In this document: positions 52,766 to 62,273 of the stretch, piece after piece
Position numbering within the stretch: the stretch's first letter is position 1
How the letters are laid out: each line of letters starts with the position of its first letter
Source of the DNA: Roseburia sp. 1XD42-69
GTDB taxonomy: Bacteria; Bacillota; Clostridia; Lachnospirales; Lachnospiraceae
Assembly: GCF_003612565.1 (NCBI RefSeq)
Contig: NZ_RAZG01000006.1
Coordinates: 62,001-126,000 of the forward strand
Direction of reading: 5' to 3'
Length of the DNA: 64,000 bases
Notes under the pieces: model-generated
Told to the model about the DNA's origin: nothing
Database searches by the model: none
The model's input: the letters and a program-made list of their open reading frames with translations, nothing else
Made by a program: the position numbers and the translations under genes

Positions 52766-53593
52766 ATGAAGGGCGTGTGGAAGGCAATTGCTTATTTTAT
52801 CATGTATTTTGGATTAACAATGATTTTTCAAGTCTTGTTATCTGTAGGATTTATGGCTATAGGTGCAGCGAATGGCCTTAGAGAAGAAGCTTTACTAGCA
52901 GAATTTGTAAATAACAATATTTTGGGCATAACCGTTATTTCGGGGATATTGACTGTATTCGTCCTATATATTGTTTTTAAAGTTCGGAAAAAACAAGTCA
53001 GGCAGGAATGGAAACTTAATAAATTTACCATTAAAGATGTTGTCTTAGCATCTGTTACGGCATTTTCATTTTCTTTCCTATTTGCCTTATGTACATATAA
53101 TGTTTCTATGGAAAACTCATTGATGATATCCAAGTCAGTTGATTTTTATTCCCGGATATTCCCGATGCTTGGGATTGTATTAATGGCAGCCAATTTATTA
53201 ATAATAGCTCCTGCTGCGGAGGAGATTGCACTTAGAGGAATTATTTATACAAGAGTTGAAAAAACCACAAACCCTGTTATAGCTATAATAGTGAGTTCTG
53301 CTTTATTTGGGGCAATGCATTTCGTTGCCGGCGGAGTTGTACTGGTGATTGGCGCAATGCTTATGGCATTGGTTTTTGGATATTTATTCTATAAATTTGA
53401 ATCTCTATGGGTGTGTATGATAGCTCATGCTGCTGCGAATTTGCCGGAATTTATTCTATACAGTAAACCAGATATTTCCGGCGGTATGTTCTGGGGACTG
53501 ATACTGTTATTTGTGTGTTTATTTCTTGCAGGTATATATGTTATTCAAAAGACAACTCAAAGTGATAAAAATTTCCTTAATCAATCAAAATAA
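52766..53593 (+). CDS. CPBP-family intramembrane glutamic endopeptidase
   Basis: A 275-residue membrane protein with about seven to eight hydrophobic segments. The Abi/CPBP active site is complete: Glu152-Glu153 and Arg157 (EEIALRG), His185 (FGAMHF) and His221 (HAAANLP). Bacterial relatives (Rce1-like) serve in bacteriocin self-immunity or peptide processing; no bacteriocin gene is recognised here. The stretch is AT-richer than the hyp operon. It converges on the GntR gene with 13 bases overlap. Confidence 0.92.
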   Translation: MKGVWKAIAYFIMYFGLTMIFQVLLSVGFMAIGAANGLREEALLAEFVNNNILGITVISGILTVFVLYIVFKVRKKQVRQEWKLNKFTIKDVVLASVTAFSFSFLFALCTYNVSMENSLMISKSVDFYSRIFPMLGIVLMAANLLIIAPAAEEIALRGIIYTRVEKTTNPVIAIIVSSALFGAMHFVAGGVVLVIGAMLMALVFGYLFYKFESLWVCMIAHAAANLPEFILYSKPDISGGMFWGLILLFVCLFLAGIYVIQKTTQSDKNFLNQSK

Positions 53594-54288
53594 ATCTGAT
53601 GTTTTCCAAAAATCACATCGTCCATGGAGGACTGGATATAGGCAATAGCCCCCTCTTTATCTCTGTCCCGGATAAAGGTCCAAAGCCTGTAATTGCTTTC
53701 GTAGAGCGTAGGGATGCCGTAAAGGATGCAGAACCGTTCCCACAGGGTAAACACAGGGGGGCGGAAAGACTGCATAATCAGGGGCATCAGGGTGTTACCG
53801 GAAACCAGGGAAAATGCGTGCTGAAAGGCAAAAGCGGCGCCTGCTGCCTCTGTGGCATCGGCGGCATTTTTGATAGCTTCTATTTTTTCCAAAAGCAGGG
53901 CAATTTCACTGTCCGTGATAGAAGGGATACAAAGCTGTACGGCTAAAGTGTCAAGGGCAATGCGGATTTCTAAAATAGAGCGGATTTCACTGCTCTTTAA
54001 TCTGCCCCCACGGTAATTCATAATAGCAAGGAGGGTGTCAATGGTGCCTTTCTGGCGGTAGTCCGCAACGAAGGTGCCGCTTCTTGATTTTACTGTGAGG
54101 AAGCCCTTTTTTTCCAGCTCCCGGATACCGCTGTTTACCACGGCACGGCTCACCTGCATCTCCTCTGCGAGCTGCCGCTCCGGGGGGAGTTTTTCTCCGA
54201 TTTTCAGTTTCCCCGATAAAATCAGTTCTTCAAATTGGTTTACAAACAGTTCCCGCAGGGAGGGGGAACTGATTTTCTGAAATTCCAT
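53581..54288 (-). CDS. GntR/FadR-family transcriptional regulator
   Basis: A 235-residue regulator. The winged helix spans residues 8-72 (GEKLPPERQLAEEMQVSRAVVNSGIRELEKKGFL). An all-helical FCD-type ligand domain follows (EIRSILEIRIALDTLAVQL, FQHAFSLVSGN). AGGAGAACC is before the ATG. The ligand and target genes are not evident. Confidence 0.92.
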   Translation of the reverse strand: MEFQKISSPSLRELFVNQFEELILSGKLKIGEKLPPERQLAEEMQVSRAVVNSGIRELEKKGFLTVKSRSGTFVADYRQKGTIDTLLAIMNYRGGRLKSSEIRSILEIRIALDTLAVQLCIPSITDSEIALLLEKIEAIKNAADATEAAGAAFAFQHAFSLVSGNTLMPLIMQSFRPPVFTLWERFCILYGIPTLYESNYRLWTFIRDRDKEGAIAYIQSSMDDVIFGKHQIYFD

Positions 54289-54304
54289 ATGGTTCTCCTG
54301 ACTG

Positions 54305-54823
54305 TTATTTGTGTTTTGGTGTTATTGGGTACTGAGGAAAATTTTCCTGCCATTCCTCAAAATTCATAACTGCAAAATCAGATAATATTTCACGTTTCAC
54401 TTCTCCAAATTTTTCAAAATTGTGGGGAAGCTGTTTGCTGATTTTATTTCGGAAAAGTTTGCGCATTTTTGCATCCATAAGTTCACTTTCAATTAAGAGA
54501 CAATAGGAAATTTTCTTTTCTTTTTCGTTTAATTTACATGCCCATAACCAGAATAAACTGCTGACAAATTTTTTTGCCATATCTTTACAAAACTTATCTC
54601 TGTTTCTTGTAAGTTTTTTATGAAATAATTCTTTATTAGATGCATAATTCACATTAGAATTCTTAAATTCTAAGAAAAGAATATTTTGTTCTATTATGAT
54701 AAAATCAACATTATATTGCAGTTCGGGGATGCAATGTGACAGCTCTTCAATTTGAACCACATTTTCCGCTTTCGTGAAATCAAATAGGAAATTATGGTTT
54801 TCATCTTCGTATATTTTTTCCAT
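54305..54823 (-). CDS. PD-(D/E)XK-like nuclease candidate, partner of an AAA ATPase
   Basis: A 172-residue soluble protein that I do not recognise by family. Residues 38-55 (NVDFIIIEQNILFLEFKN) fit a PD-(D/E)XK core: Asp40 at the end of one strand and Glu52-x-Lys54 on the next. The Asp position and spacing are typical of restriction-endonuclease-like folds. It starts two bases after the stop of the ATPase gene, with AAAGGA inside the ATPase end, so the two are translationally coupled. Codon use is AT-richer than in surrounding genes. It could instead be an inactive accessory subunit. Confidence 0.6.
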   Translation of the reverse strand: MEKIYEDENHNFLFDFTKAENVVQIEELSHCIPELQYNVDFIIIEQNILFLEFKNSNVNYASNKELFHKKLTRNRDKFCKDMAKKFVSSLFWLWACKLNEKEKKISYCLLIESELMDAKMRKLFRNKISKQLPHNFEKFGEVKREILSDFAVMNFEEWQENFPQYPITPKHK

Positions 54824-54825
54824 AG

Positions 54826-55773
54826 TTAATCTGTCATTCCTTTAGTGTAGGCTAAGTCCAATAGTTTTTCATCAGCCTGAATTAATTTATTAGCTGTAAT
54901 ATTTCCAAAAACAGTGCTGCTTTCCGCGCAAATTTTATTCTCATTTCGCTGAAAGGAATGGAAAAGAATATGGTCATTTTTTCCCTTTTTTAATTCAAAA
55001 TATTTAGCCAGATTATAGCTGTGGGTTGCAAGGATAATCTGGATGTGGTTTCTTTGCAGCTCCAGCAAAATATCTGCAAGCGTGGGGAGTAATTCGGGAT
55101 TGATATTAGTTTCCGGTTCATCCCACAGTAATATGCTTCCTGGCTGCAGCAAGCCGTTTCTTATAAGTTTCCACAAGAGGGCAAATTTTCGGAAACCCTC
55201 CGCTTCCATTTCAAAATCAATTTTAAATCCATCTTTTTTTCGGACTAAAAATTTTTCATTTTCATACACAACTTCTCCGCCGATAACATTACTGATAATG
55301 TCCAGAAGTTTTTTTTCAAAATCTGCCGGTTTTCTAGTTTCTGGCAATTGTGCGTTTTGTATGATATCAATTTGGACATTTTCAAAGGGTAAATCATATT
55401 TTTCATACAGCGAAATCAGTCCTTTGGAATGTGACAGCATTTCCATTACGGGAATGTATAACACATCATTAGTTTCATTGACACATAATTTTTGCCCGTT
55501 TTCCATAAGCCAGCAGCTTTCTATTTTACCATTTTCCATTTGGTACTCAATGAAAATGTTCGGTACACAATCGGTATTGTCATTGTGTTTCCGGATATAT
55601 TTATTATCTAAAACATCCTGTTTTTTATCATGGCATGTATCATAGATTGATTTTAAAAATATTGTTTTTCCACTGCCGTTTTCACCGATTATGATGTTTA
55701 TGCCATCTGACAATTCCAGATTAAAATTTACAAAAACGGCAATGTTAGAAAGCTTTATTTTTTTGAGTGTCAT
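54826..55773 (-). CDS. SMC/RecF-like AAA ATPase (OLD/PtuA-type), defence-module candidate
   Basis: A 315-residue ABC-type ATPase of the AAA_15/AAA_21 class. Walker A is GENGSGKT (30-37). A signature-like AEGFRKFALL, Walker B with D-loop ILLWDEPETNINPELLP and the H-loop ATHSYNLAKYF follow. There is no membrane segment. ATPases of this type act with nucleases or toxins in several anti-phage systems (for example Septu and retron cassettes). The partner gene directly downstream is nuclease-like. AAAGGGG before 55773 selects this ATG over a TTG five codons upstream. Confidence 0.8.
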   Translation of the reverse strand: MTLKKIKLSNIAVFVNFNLELSDGINIIIGENGSGKTIFLKSIYDTCHDKKQDVLDNKYIRKHNDNTDCVPNIFIEYQMENGKIESCWLMENGQKLCVNETNDVLYIPVMEMLSHSKGLISLYEKYDLPFENVQIDIIQNAQLPETRKPADFEKKLLDIISNVIGGEVVYENEKFLVRKKDGFKIDFEMEAEGFRKFALLWKLIRNGLLQPGSILLWDEPETNINPELLPTLADILLELQRNHIQIILATHSYNLAKYFELKKGKNDHILFHSFQRNENKICAESSTVFGNITANKLIQADEKLLDLAYTKGMTD

Positions 55774-55927
55774 GGTATCCCCTTTCAATACACGTGGATT
55801 TTTTCTGGGGAATCGCTGATTAAATCACAGATTTCCTAAAAATAATAGTAACACACCTAAGTACAAAGTACAATTCTCTTTTCCGTTTCTTTTGGAGTCA
55901 CAGCATCCTGTCGGAAAGTCATTTAAC

Positions 55928-55949
55928 TGTAACTTTTTTCTGCTATAAT
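55928..55949 (+). promoter_or_regulatory. Promoter of the two-component system with a TGTAACTTT element
   Basis: TGTAACTTT is followed after four bases by the extended -10 TGCTATAAT. The same element at the same distance precedes the ABC transporter genes at 57830, so it is a candidate binding site for the response regulator. Confidence 0.7.
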
Positions 55950-55980
55950 AGAAAAAATAAAATGTAAAAGGAAGTAGGCT

Positions 55981-56652
55981 ATGGAGGATATATATTATAT
56001 TGAAGATGACCCGGATATTGCAAATATGGTAAAAGAATACCTGGAGCAGAAAAATTTCAGGGTAAAGATATGGGGGACTTTTGCAGAGGCAAAGTGCGCT
56101 TTAAAAAAACATGTGCCCGCACTTATTTTGCTGGACTGGAATATGCCGGACGGCCGGGGGGACGGCATGTGTCAGTATTTGCGCAGAAACTGGAAAGAAC
56201 TTCCGATAATTTTTCTCACGGTCCGGGGGGATTCCCAGGATATTGTTTCCGGTTTTCAGAACGGGGGAGACGACTATGTGGTAAAGCCCTTTGAACTGGA
56301 AGTATTGTATTCAAGGATACTGGCATTGCTGCGCAGGGCCGGCAATGGTGCAAAACAGTATCTTTCCTGTGATGGAATTGAAATGGATTTAAACCGCAGG
56401 AGCGTTTCCTGCCATTCTAAGGAAGTGGATGTAAGCCCGGCGGAATATGAGCTTCTTTTGTATTTGATGGAAAATAAGGGAAAGACTTTGACCAGAGAAA
56501 GAATTTTAGAACAGATATGGGATGTGAAGGGAAACTATGTGAACAATAACACCCTGACAGTTACCATGAAAAGGCTGAGGGATAAACTCTGCCAGCCCGC
56601 CTGTATTAAAACAGTGAGGAGTGTGGGTTACCGGATGGAGGATAAAATATGA
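55981..56652 (+). CDS. OmpR-family response regulator
   Basis: A 223-residue regulator. The receiver has acidic residues Glu8-Asp10, the phosphoacceptor Asp52 (LLDWNMPDGRG) and the conserved Lys in VVKPFELEVL. A winged helix fills the C-terminal 95 residues (SPAEYELLLYLMENKGKTLT; VRSVGYRM). It overlaps the kinase gene by four bases. It probably controls both its own operon and the ABC transporter. Confidence 0.95.
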   Translation: MEDIYYIEDDPDIANMVKEYLEQKNFRVKIWGTFAEAKCALKKHVPALILLDWNMPDGRGDGMCQYLRRNWKELPIIFLTVRGDSQDIVSGFQNGGDDYVVKPFELEVLYSRILALLRRAGNGAKQYLSCDGIEMDLNRRSVSCHSKEVDVSPAEYELLLYLMENKGKTLTRERILEQIWDVKGNYVNNNTLTVTMKRLRDKLCQPACIKTVRSVGYRMEDKI

Positions 56653-57827
56653 GCGGAAGGAAGCATGTTTTCATTACTTTGGGATTTGCCCTGTCCCTTA
56701 GCCTGATTGCCTCTGCCGTCTCTGTCATGCTTGTCTCTTTCTATGACAGCAGGCATCAATTTGACCTGCTGAGTGCGGTATGCGGGGAGATCGTGGAGCG
56801 GGAGCCGGAAACAAAACAAGTGGTTTCCGGGGTGCTAAAGGAATATGCACAGGGAAATGTCCGGGCGGAGGATGATTTTTTATCCCTGTTGGGATACCAT
56901 ATTTCCGATTTTTCACGTATGTCCGGGGGATGCAGAGTATTGTCTGCGGCCGCAGGGTTTTTAACAGGTTTTTTTCTTTTTATCTTTACTTATTTATTTC
57001 GGAACAGGGCGGAGGCGAAGAGGATTTGTTCTTTGGCAGATTATCTGGAACAGGTGAATACAAAAGGTGCGCCAATTCTCTCCGATTCCGGGGAGGATGA
57101 GTTTTCAAAGCTGAAAGATGAAATATATAAGACGGTGACATCTCTCTATCACACAAGAGATGAGGCGGTGCAGGCAAAGAATGATTTTGCGGAAAACCTG
57201 TCCAATATTGCCCACCAGATAAAAACTCCAATCACTGCCATTTCCCTGTCTCTTCAGATGATGAAGCAGGAGCTTGGCGGGAATCAATTCAAGCGGATGG
57301 AAAAACAGCTTTTGCGGCTGACCCGTTTAGAGGAAGCCCTGTTGGTATTATCCCGGATGGATGCCGGGACTTTGGTTTTGGAAAAGAATGAGACAGATGT
57401 TTTTACCATCCTTGTCCTTGCAAAAGATAATTTACAGGAATTATTCGCAGACTCCGGGGCGTCCATAGAGATACCGGAACTTGGGGAAATGGTGGTGTCT
57501 GTGGATTTGGACTGGACCATGGAAGCCTTTATGAATCTGATGAAAAATTGTATGGAGCACAGCAATGGCGGAAAGATTCACTGTTCCTATGGGCAAAATC
57601 CTTTCTATACGGAAATCCTTATCTGGGATGAGGGGGAAGGATTTTTAAAGGAGGACATCCACCATCTTTTTGAACGGTTTTATCGGGGGAAAAATGCAAA
57701 TGAAGGGGGTATAGGAATCGGATTGGCTTTGTCAAAGGAAATTATTGAGAGACAAAACGGGACGATACGGGCAAAAAACAGGGTAGGAGGGGGCGCCCTG
57801 TTTGAAATCCGCTTTTACCGTCACTGA
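56649..57827 (+). CDS. Sensor histidine kinase
   Basis: A 392-residue membrane kinase. Two hydrophobic segments (about 8-30 and 97-118) bracket a 65-residue extracellular domain. The H-box has His189 (SNIAHQIKTPITAI); N-box (MNLMKNCMEHS), WDEGEGF and GIGIGLAL follow. The extracellular loop is longer than in BceS-type kinases, so direct ligand sensing is possible. Its stop codon is three bases from the promoter element of the ABC genes. Confidence 0.94.
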   Translation: MSGRKHVFITLGFALSLSLIASAVSVMLVSFYDSRHQFDLLSAVCGEIVEREPETKQVVSGVLKEYAQGNVRAEDDFLSLLGYHISDFSRMSGGCRVLSAAAGFLTGFFLFIFTYLFRNRAEAKRICSLADYLEQVNTKGAPILSDSGEDEFSKLKDEIYKTVTSLYHTRDEAVQAKNDFAENLSNIAHQIKTPITAISLSLQMMKQELGGNQFKRMEKQLLRLTRLEEALLVLSRMDAGTLVLEKNETDVFTILVLAKDNLQELFADSGASIEIPELGEMVVSVDLDWTMEAFMNLMKNCMEHSNGGKIHCSYGQNPFYTEILIWDEGEGFLKEDIHHLFERFYRGKNANEGGIGIGLALSKEIIERQNGTIRAKNRVGGGALFEIRFYRH

Positions 57828-57829
57828 GT

Positions 57830-57851
57830 TGTAACTTTCCACTGTTATACT
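57830..57851 (+). promoter_or_regulatory. Promoter of the ABC transporter genes with a TGTAACTTT element
   Basis: TGTAACTTT, four bases, then TGTTATACT, aligned base for base with the promoter at 55928. A downstream GAAAGTT (57863-57869) forms an inverted partner of AACTTTC here. Confidence 0.7.
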
Positions 57852-57889
57852 GTTAAACATAGAAAGTTCTAAGGAAAGGGGACAACAAA

Positions 57890-58570
57890 ATGGAGATTTT
57901 AAAATGCGAAGGAGTAAAGAAAGTATACGGATCCGGGGGAAGTCAGGTGGAGGCGTTAAAGGGAATTGACCTGTCTGTAAAGAAAGGGGAATTTGTGGCA
58001 ATTACCGGGGCCTCCGGCTCCGGGAAATCCACCCTTATGCATATTCTTGGCAGTGTGGATTTGCCCACAGAGGGAAAGGTCATGATAGACGGGACGGATA
58101 TTGCCCGGTTAAACCAGACCCAGGCGGCGATTTTCAGGCGGAGGAAGGTGGGGCTTATCTATCAGTTTTATAACCTGATTCCCACTCTTACCGTGGAGAA
58201 AAACATACTTATGCCTTTAGCCCTGGATAAGAAAAAGCCAAACAGGGAATTTTTTAATAAAATTGTGGCTTCCCTTGGGATTGAGGATAAACTTTCCGCC
58301 CTGCCGGGACAATTATCCGGGGGGCAGCAGCAGAGGGCAGCCATTGCCCGATCCCTGATTTACCGCCCAGCGCTTATCTTAGCCGATGAGCCTACAGGGA
58401 ATCTGGACCAGAATAATTCCAAAGAGATTATGGATATGCTGAAACTTTCAAATCGCAATTTAGATCAGACGATTTTGCTGATTACCCACGATGAAAAGGC
58501 GGCCCTGGAAGCGGAACGGGTGATTACGGTTGAGGATGGGCGCATTATCAGTGATGAGAGGAGGAAATAG
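57890..58570 (+). CDS. ABC transporter ATP-binding protein, MacB/BceA type
   Basis: A 226-residue ATPase with Walker A GASGSGKST, Q-loop YQFYNLIPTLT, signature LSGGQQQRAAIARSL, Walker B LILADEPTGNLD and H-loop THDEKAA. These features are those of the MacB/LolD/BceA group that works with FtsX-like permeases. It is two bases before the permease gene. Confidence 0.95.
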   Translation: MEILKCEGVKKVYGSGGSQVEALKGIDLSVKKGEFVAITGASGSGKSTLMHILGSVDLPTEGKVMIDGTDIARLNQTQAAIFRRRKVGLIYQFYNLIPTLTVEKNILMPLALDKKKPNREFFNKIVASLGIEDKLSALPGQLSGGQQQRAAIARSLIYRPALILADEPTGNLDQNNSKEIMDMLKLSNRNLDQTILLITHDEKAALEAERVITVEDGRIISDERRK

Positions 58571-58572
58571 AT

Positions 58573-60768
58573 ATGTGGAAAGATTATGTATCCGGTTATA
58601 TCAAAAATAACCGTTCCTCTGTTTTGGCTATCCGGCTGTCCGCATTTATTTCAGCCCTGCTTTTATCCCTTTTATGCGGACTGTTTTATAATGCCTGGAA
58701 GTATGAGGTTGAGAGGATTGTGCTGGAGGAAGGGGGCTGGCAGGCCCGGATTATAGGGGAGCTGAATCAGGAAGATATTGATTTTATTCAAAATTTTGCA
58801 AACGTAAAAGAAGTCAGGGCAGGGGAAAATAAAGAAGGGGAGTGGGAAACAGATATTTATTTTTATAAGTACGGAAGGGTTTTTTCAGATATGCCCCGTA
58901 TTGCAGACCAGGTTCATGTTCCCCGGGAAAAGGTGATATATAACTATGAACTTTTGGCCTTGTATCTCCTTAGGGGGGAGGGGGATACTGCCCCAAGGCT
59001 GCTGTTTCCTATATATCTTTTGATACTGGCCCTGGCGTCCCTTTCCCTGATAATCATTATACACAATGCCTTCGGGTTTTCTATGGAAGCAAGAATCCAT
59101 CAGTTTGGCATTTTTAAAAGTATTGGGGCTACACCAAAGCAGATCAGAACCTGTCTTTTGCAGGAGGCGGCAGCACTCTGTACCCTGCCGGTATTCTTTG
59201 GAAGCCTTCTTGGCATAGCAGGAAGCCTTGGGCTGATCCAGGTAATAGATGTTCTGGCGCGTGATATCCCGGGACGCCATCAGTCCATGCCGGGCTATCA
59301 CCCCCTGGTTTTTCTCTTTACGATGTTTATTACCATTGTCACCATATGGATTTGTGTATGGATTCCTGCCAGAAAATTAAGCAGGCTGACGCCTTTAGAG
59401 GCAATCAAAAACAGGGGGGAATTAGGATTAAAACGAAAAAAGAATTCCCCCATTCTATCCCGCTTTTTCGGGGTGGAAGGGGAACTGGCGGGGAACGCTC
59501 TAAAAGCCCAGAGGAAAGCCCTGCGGACGGCGTCCTTGTCCCTTATCTTTTCTTTTCTGGCATTTACGATTATGGAGTGCTTCTTTTCCCTTTCCGGGAT
59601 TAGCACCAGGGAAACTTATTTTGAAAAGTACCAGAATGTGTGGGATATTATGGTAACGGTAAGGGATGCTAAGGTGGAGAACTTTAAAGAAACGGAAAAA
59701 GTACAGGGGCTTGCCGGGGTAAAAAGCGCCATTGTGTACCAAAAGGCCAGGGCAAAAAGAGTGATTACAGAGGAAGAAATGACGGAGGAAATGAAGTCTT
59801 TCGGCGGTTTCTCCCATGCATCTTTAAAGGACGTAACTCCTGTGGAGGGCGGATGGCTGGTAAATGTCCCCATTGTGATAATGGATGATAACAGTTTTTT
59901 AGCATACTGTAAGGAGATTGGGGCAGAGCCGGGGCAGGGGGCCGTGGTATTAAACAGGATCCGTGATGTGACAAACCCGGATTTCAGGCACCCGGATTTT
60001 ATGCCCTATGTAAAAGAAAGGGGGGTCAGTCTTTTAAGAGGGGCTTTCAAAGAGGAAAAAACAAGGGAGATTCCCGTTCTATCCTATACCGGGGAGGTTC
60101 CCGTTTTAAGGGAGGAGTATGCAACCCTTGACTATTATGAACTCGTGCATTTTATCCCAGTATCTCTGTGGAGGGAAATCAAAGAGGAGATAGGGGGAGA
60201 GGAAAAAGATTTCTATATCTGTATCCGCGGGGGAGAACATGTGACTTTGGAGGGGCTTTGTGAGCTTCAGGAGGAAGTTGGGCGGATTGTGGGAAGTTAT
60301 ACTGCAGAATCGGAAAACCGTATTCAGGAGTATGAGACCAACAATACCCAGATACAGGGAATGATGGTGATACTGGGAGGATTCTGCGTCCTTTTGGGGA
60401 TAATCGGGGTTGGCAATGTGTTTTCCAACACCCTGGGGTTTGTGCGCCAGAGGAAAAGGGAATTTGCCAGGTATCTGTCCATTGGAATGACTCCAAAAGA
60501 ACTAAAAAAAATGTTTGGTATTGAGGCCATGGTAATCGCCCTCCGTCCCGTTCTCATTACCCTTCCCCTGGCAGTATTTGCAGTGGGGTATATGTTAAAA
60601 TTAAGTTACCTGAAAGGGGAAGAGTTTCTGGCGGAGGCGCCCCTGATCCCAATTTTTATCTTTATGCTGGGGATTTTAGGCACTGTGGCCCTGGCTTACG
60701 CTTTCGCCTGGGGGAACCTGAAAAAAATCAGTTTGGCGGAGGTGCTTAAGGATGATACTATGATATAA
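58573..60768 (+). CDS. FtsX-like ABC transporter permease
   Basis: A 731-residue membrane protein with an N-terminal segment, two FtsX domains (around residues 160-275 and 600-725; IFKSIGATPKQIR and YLSIGMTPKELK are the paired signatures) and a large extracellular region between about 320 and 590. With the ATPase and two-component system it forms a four-gene unit like those that sense and resist antimicrobial peptides; the inducer is not known. Confidence 0.92.
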   Translation: MWKDYVSGYIKNNRSSVLAIRLSAFISALLLSLLCGLFYNAWKYEVERIVLEEGGWQARIIGELNQEDIDFIQNFANVKEVRAGENKEGEWETDIYFYKYGRVFSDMPRIADQVHVPREKVIYNYELLALYLLRGEGDTAPRLLFPIYLLILALASLSLIIIIHNAFGFSMEARIHQFGIFKSIGATPKQIRTCLLQEAAALCTLPVFFGSLLGIAGSLGLIQVIDVLARDIPGRHQSMPGYHPLVFLFTMFITIVTIWICVWIPARKLSRLTPLEAIKNRGELGLKRKKNSPILSRFFGVEGELAGNALKAQRKALRTASLSLIFSFLAFTIMECFFSLSGISTRETYFEKYQNVWDIMVTVRDAKVENFKETEKVQGLAGVKSAIVYQKARAKRVITEEEMTEEMKSFGGFSHASLKDVTPVEGGWLVNVPIVIMDDNSFLAYCKEIGAEPGQGAVVLNRIRDVTNPDFRHPDFMPYVKERGVSLLRGAFKEEKTREIPVLSYTGEVPVLREEYATLDYYELVHFIPVSLWREIKEEIGGEEKDFYICIRGGEHVTLEGLCELQEEVGRIVGSYTAESENRIQEYETNNTQIQGMMVILGGFCVLLGIIGVGNVFSNTLGFVRQRKREFARYLSIGMTPKELKKMFGIEAMVIALRPVLITLPLAVFAVGYMLKLSYLKGEEFLAEAPLIPIFIFMLGILGTVALAYAFAWGNLKKISLAEVLKDDTMI

Positions 60769-60796
60769 AAATTGAAAAAGCAGCACAGAAAAACTC

Positions 60797-60850
60797 TTTT
60801 CATGTGGCAGATGTTTTGTTATAATTAATAAAATACTAAAATATTTTAGT
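60797..60850 (+). promoter_or_regulatory. Promoter and palindromic operator of the ABC exporter genes
   Basis: TTTTCA, 17 bases, TATAAT with a TG extension (60797-60825), followed at the start region by the perfect 16-base palindrome ACTAAAATATTTTAGT (60835-60850). A MarR- or TetR-like repressor would fit; no such gene is in the window. Confidence 0.7.
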
Positions 60851-60895
60851 TTTAATTAAAAACAGATCGTTTGTGTACCTATGGGGGAGTTTTTT

Positions 60896-62273
60896 ATGGA
60901 TGTGTTTAAATTCGGGCTGAGCCATTGGAAAAAGTATCTGCCTGCTACAATTTTGGTTCAGCTTATCAGCTTTGCCGCCCTTACGGCGGACCTTATGATA
61001 CCTATGATATCGGAAATGTTTATCGACTATGTGATATGTAAAAATGTGCCGGACGGCAGGGGGATTTTTTCTTTTCTCCTGGAGGGGAACTACGGGGAAG
61101 TTCAAAGCTTTACCTTGTTTCGCTCCCTGACAGTTCTTTTAATGCTGTTTCTCTCCCTGCGTATCTCTTTTGTTTATGGAAAAAATGTGTGGAATGAAAA
61201 GCTTGGCTTAAAGCTTGAGACTGATCTGCGGATGAAGACATTTGATAAGCTTCTCACCCTAGACAGCGCTTTAATCGGAGAGTACAATACCGGGGAATTA
61301 CTCACCATCTTAAATGCGGATACCATTATGTTTAAAGATTTGTTCAGCCGTATTCTTCCTCTGATACTGGACAGCGTGTTTGTACTTTTGGCAAGCGCCC
61401 TTTTTCTGGCAGGCATCCATCCCTGGCTTTTGGTTTTCCCGGTGTGCCTGACCCCGGTGTTTGCTGCAGCCCTTATAAAATTCCGGAAGCTTGCCTTTCA
61501 TGCCTATGGGGTTGCTCGGGAAAATATTTCCGCCATGAATTTAACGGTACAGGAAAATATAGAGGCCGTGCGCCTGGTGCGCTCTTTTACCAATGAAAGT
61601 TTAGAGGAGGAAAAGTTTGACAGGGCTAATGGAAAGCTTAAGGATTCCTGTGTCAGCCTGGCCAAACTTTTAGCAAGTTTTGATGTGGCCTTTTCTTCCA
61701 TAAAACAGCTGGCCTATGTGGGCAGCGTGGGGCTGACCTTAGAGGGAGAGCGGATTTTAAAAGATATTTCCGTGTCCATTCCCTATGGGAAAAAGCTGGG
61801 AATCGCAGGGGAGACAGGCAGCGGAAAAGCAGGTGGTTACAGCGGCAAAACACGCCCAGGCCCATGATTTTATAAAAGAGCTCTCGGAAGGCTATGATAC
61901 CATTGTAGGGGAGCGGGGATATGGGATATCCGGGGGCCAAAAGCAGCGCATCTCCATTGCAAGGGCCCTGCTTAAAAATGCCCCTGCCCTTGTCTTTGAC
62001 GATTCCACCAGCGCCTTAGACGTAAATACGGAAAAAAATCTTCTTTCGGATATAAGCCGCTATTATCCCGGGAAAACCATGATTATCTCCGCCCACCGCC
62101 TTTCTTCCGTGGAAAATTGTGATGAGATTTTGTATATGCAGGAAGGGGAGATAAAGGAGCGGGGAACTTTTCAGGAACTTATGGCCCAAAAGGGACATTT
62201 TGCAAAGGTATATCAGATTCAAAAAGCAAGGGACAGGGAAATGTTAGACAGGGAAGGGGAGGAAGATCTGTAA
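60896..62273 (+). pseudogene. ABC exporter half-transporter A, broken by two deletions
   Basis: The first subunit of a heterodimeric ABC exporter. About 270 residues of transmembrane domain are normal. At about 61738 the sequence jumps from TM helix 6 (YVGSVGLT) to the first ATPase strands (EGERILKDIS), losing roughly 90 residues in frame. After GETGSGK, at about 61826, a second deletion removes the Ser/Thr of Walker A through the Q-loop, about 70 residues, and shifts the frame; the early stop is at 61867. The rest of the ATPase (AAKHAQAHDFI, ISGGQKQRISIARALL, ALVFDDSTSALD) follows in another frame to 62273. GGGGGAG selects ATG 60896. It cannot encode a working transporter. Confidence 0.88.

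Noticed and set aside
52766-53593. A bacteriocin cluster around the CPBP protease
   Set aside because: No precursor peptide with a double-glycine leader or modification enzyme was found nearby.
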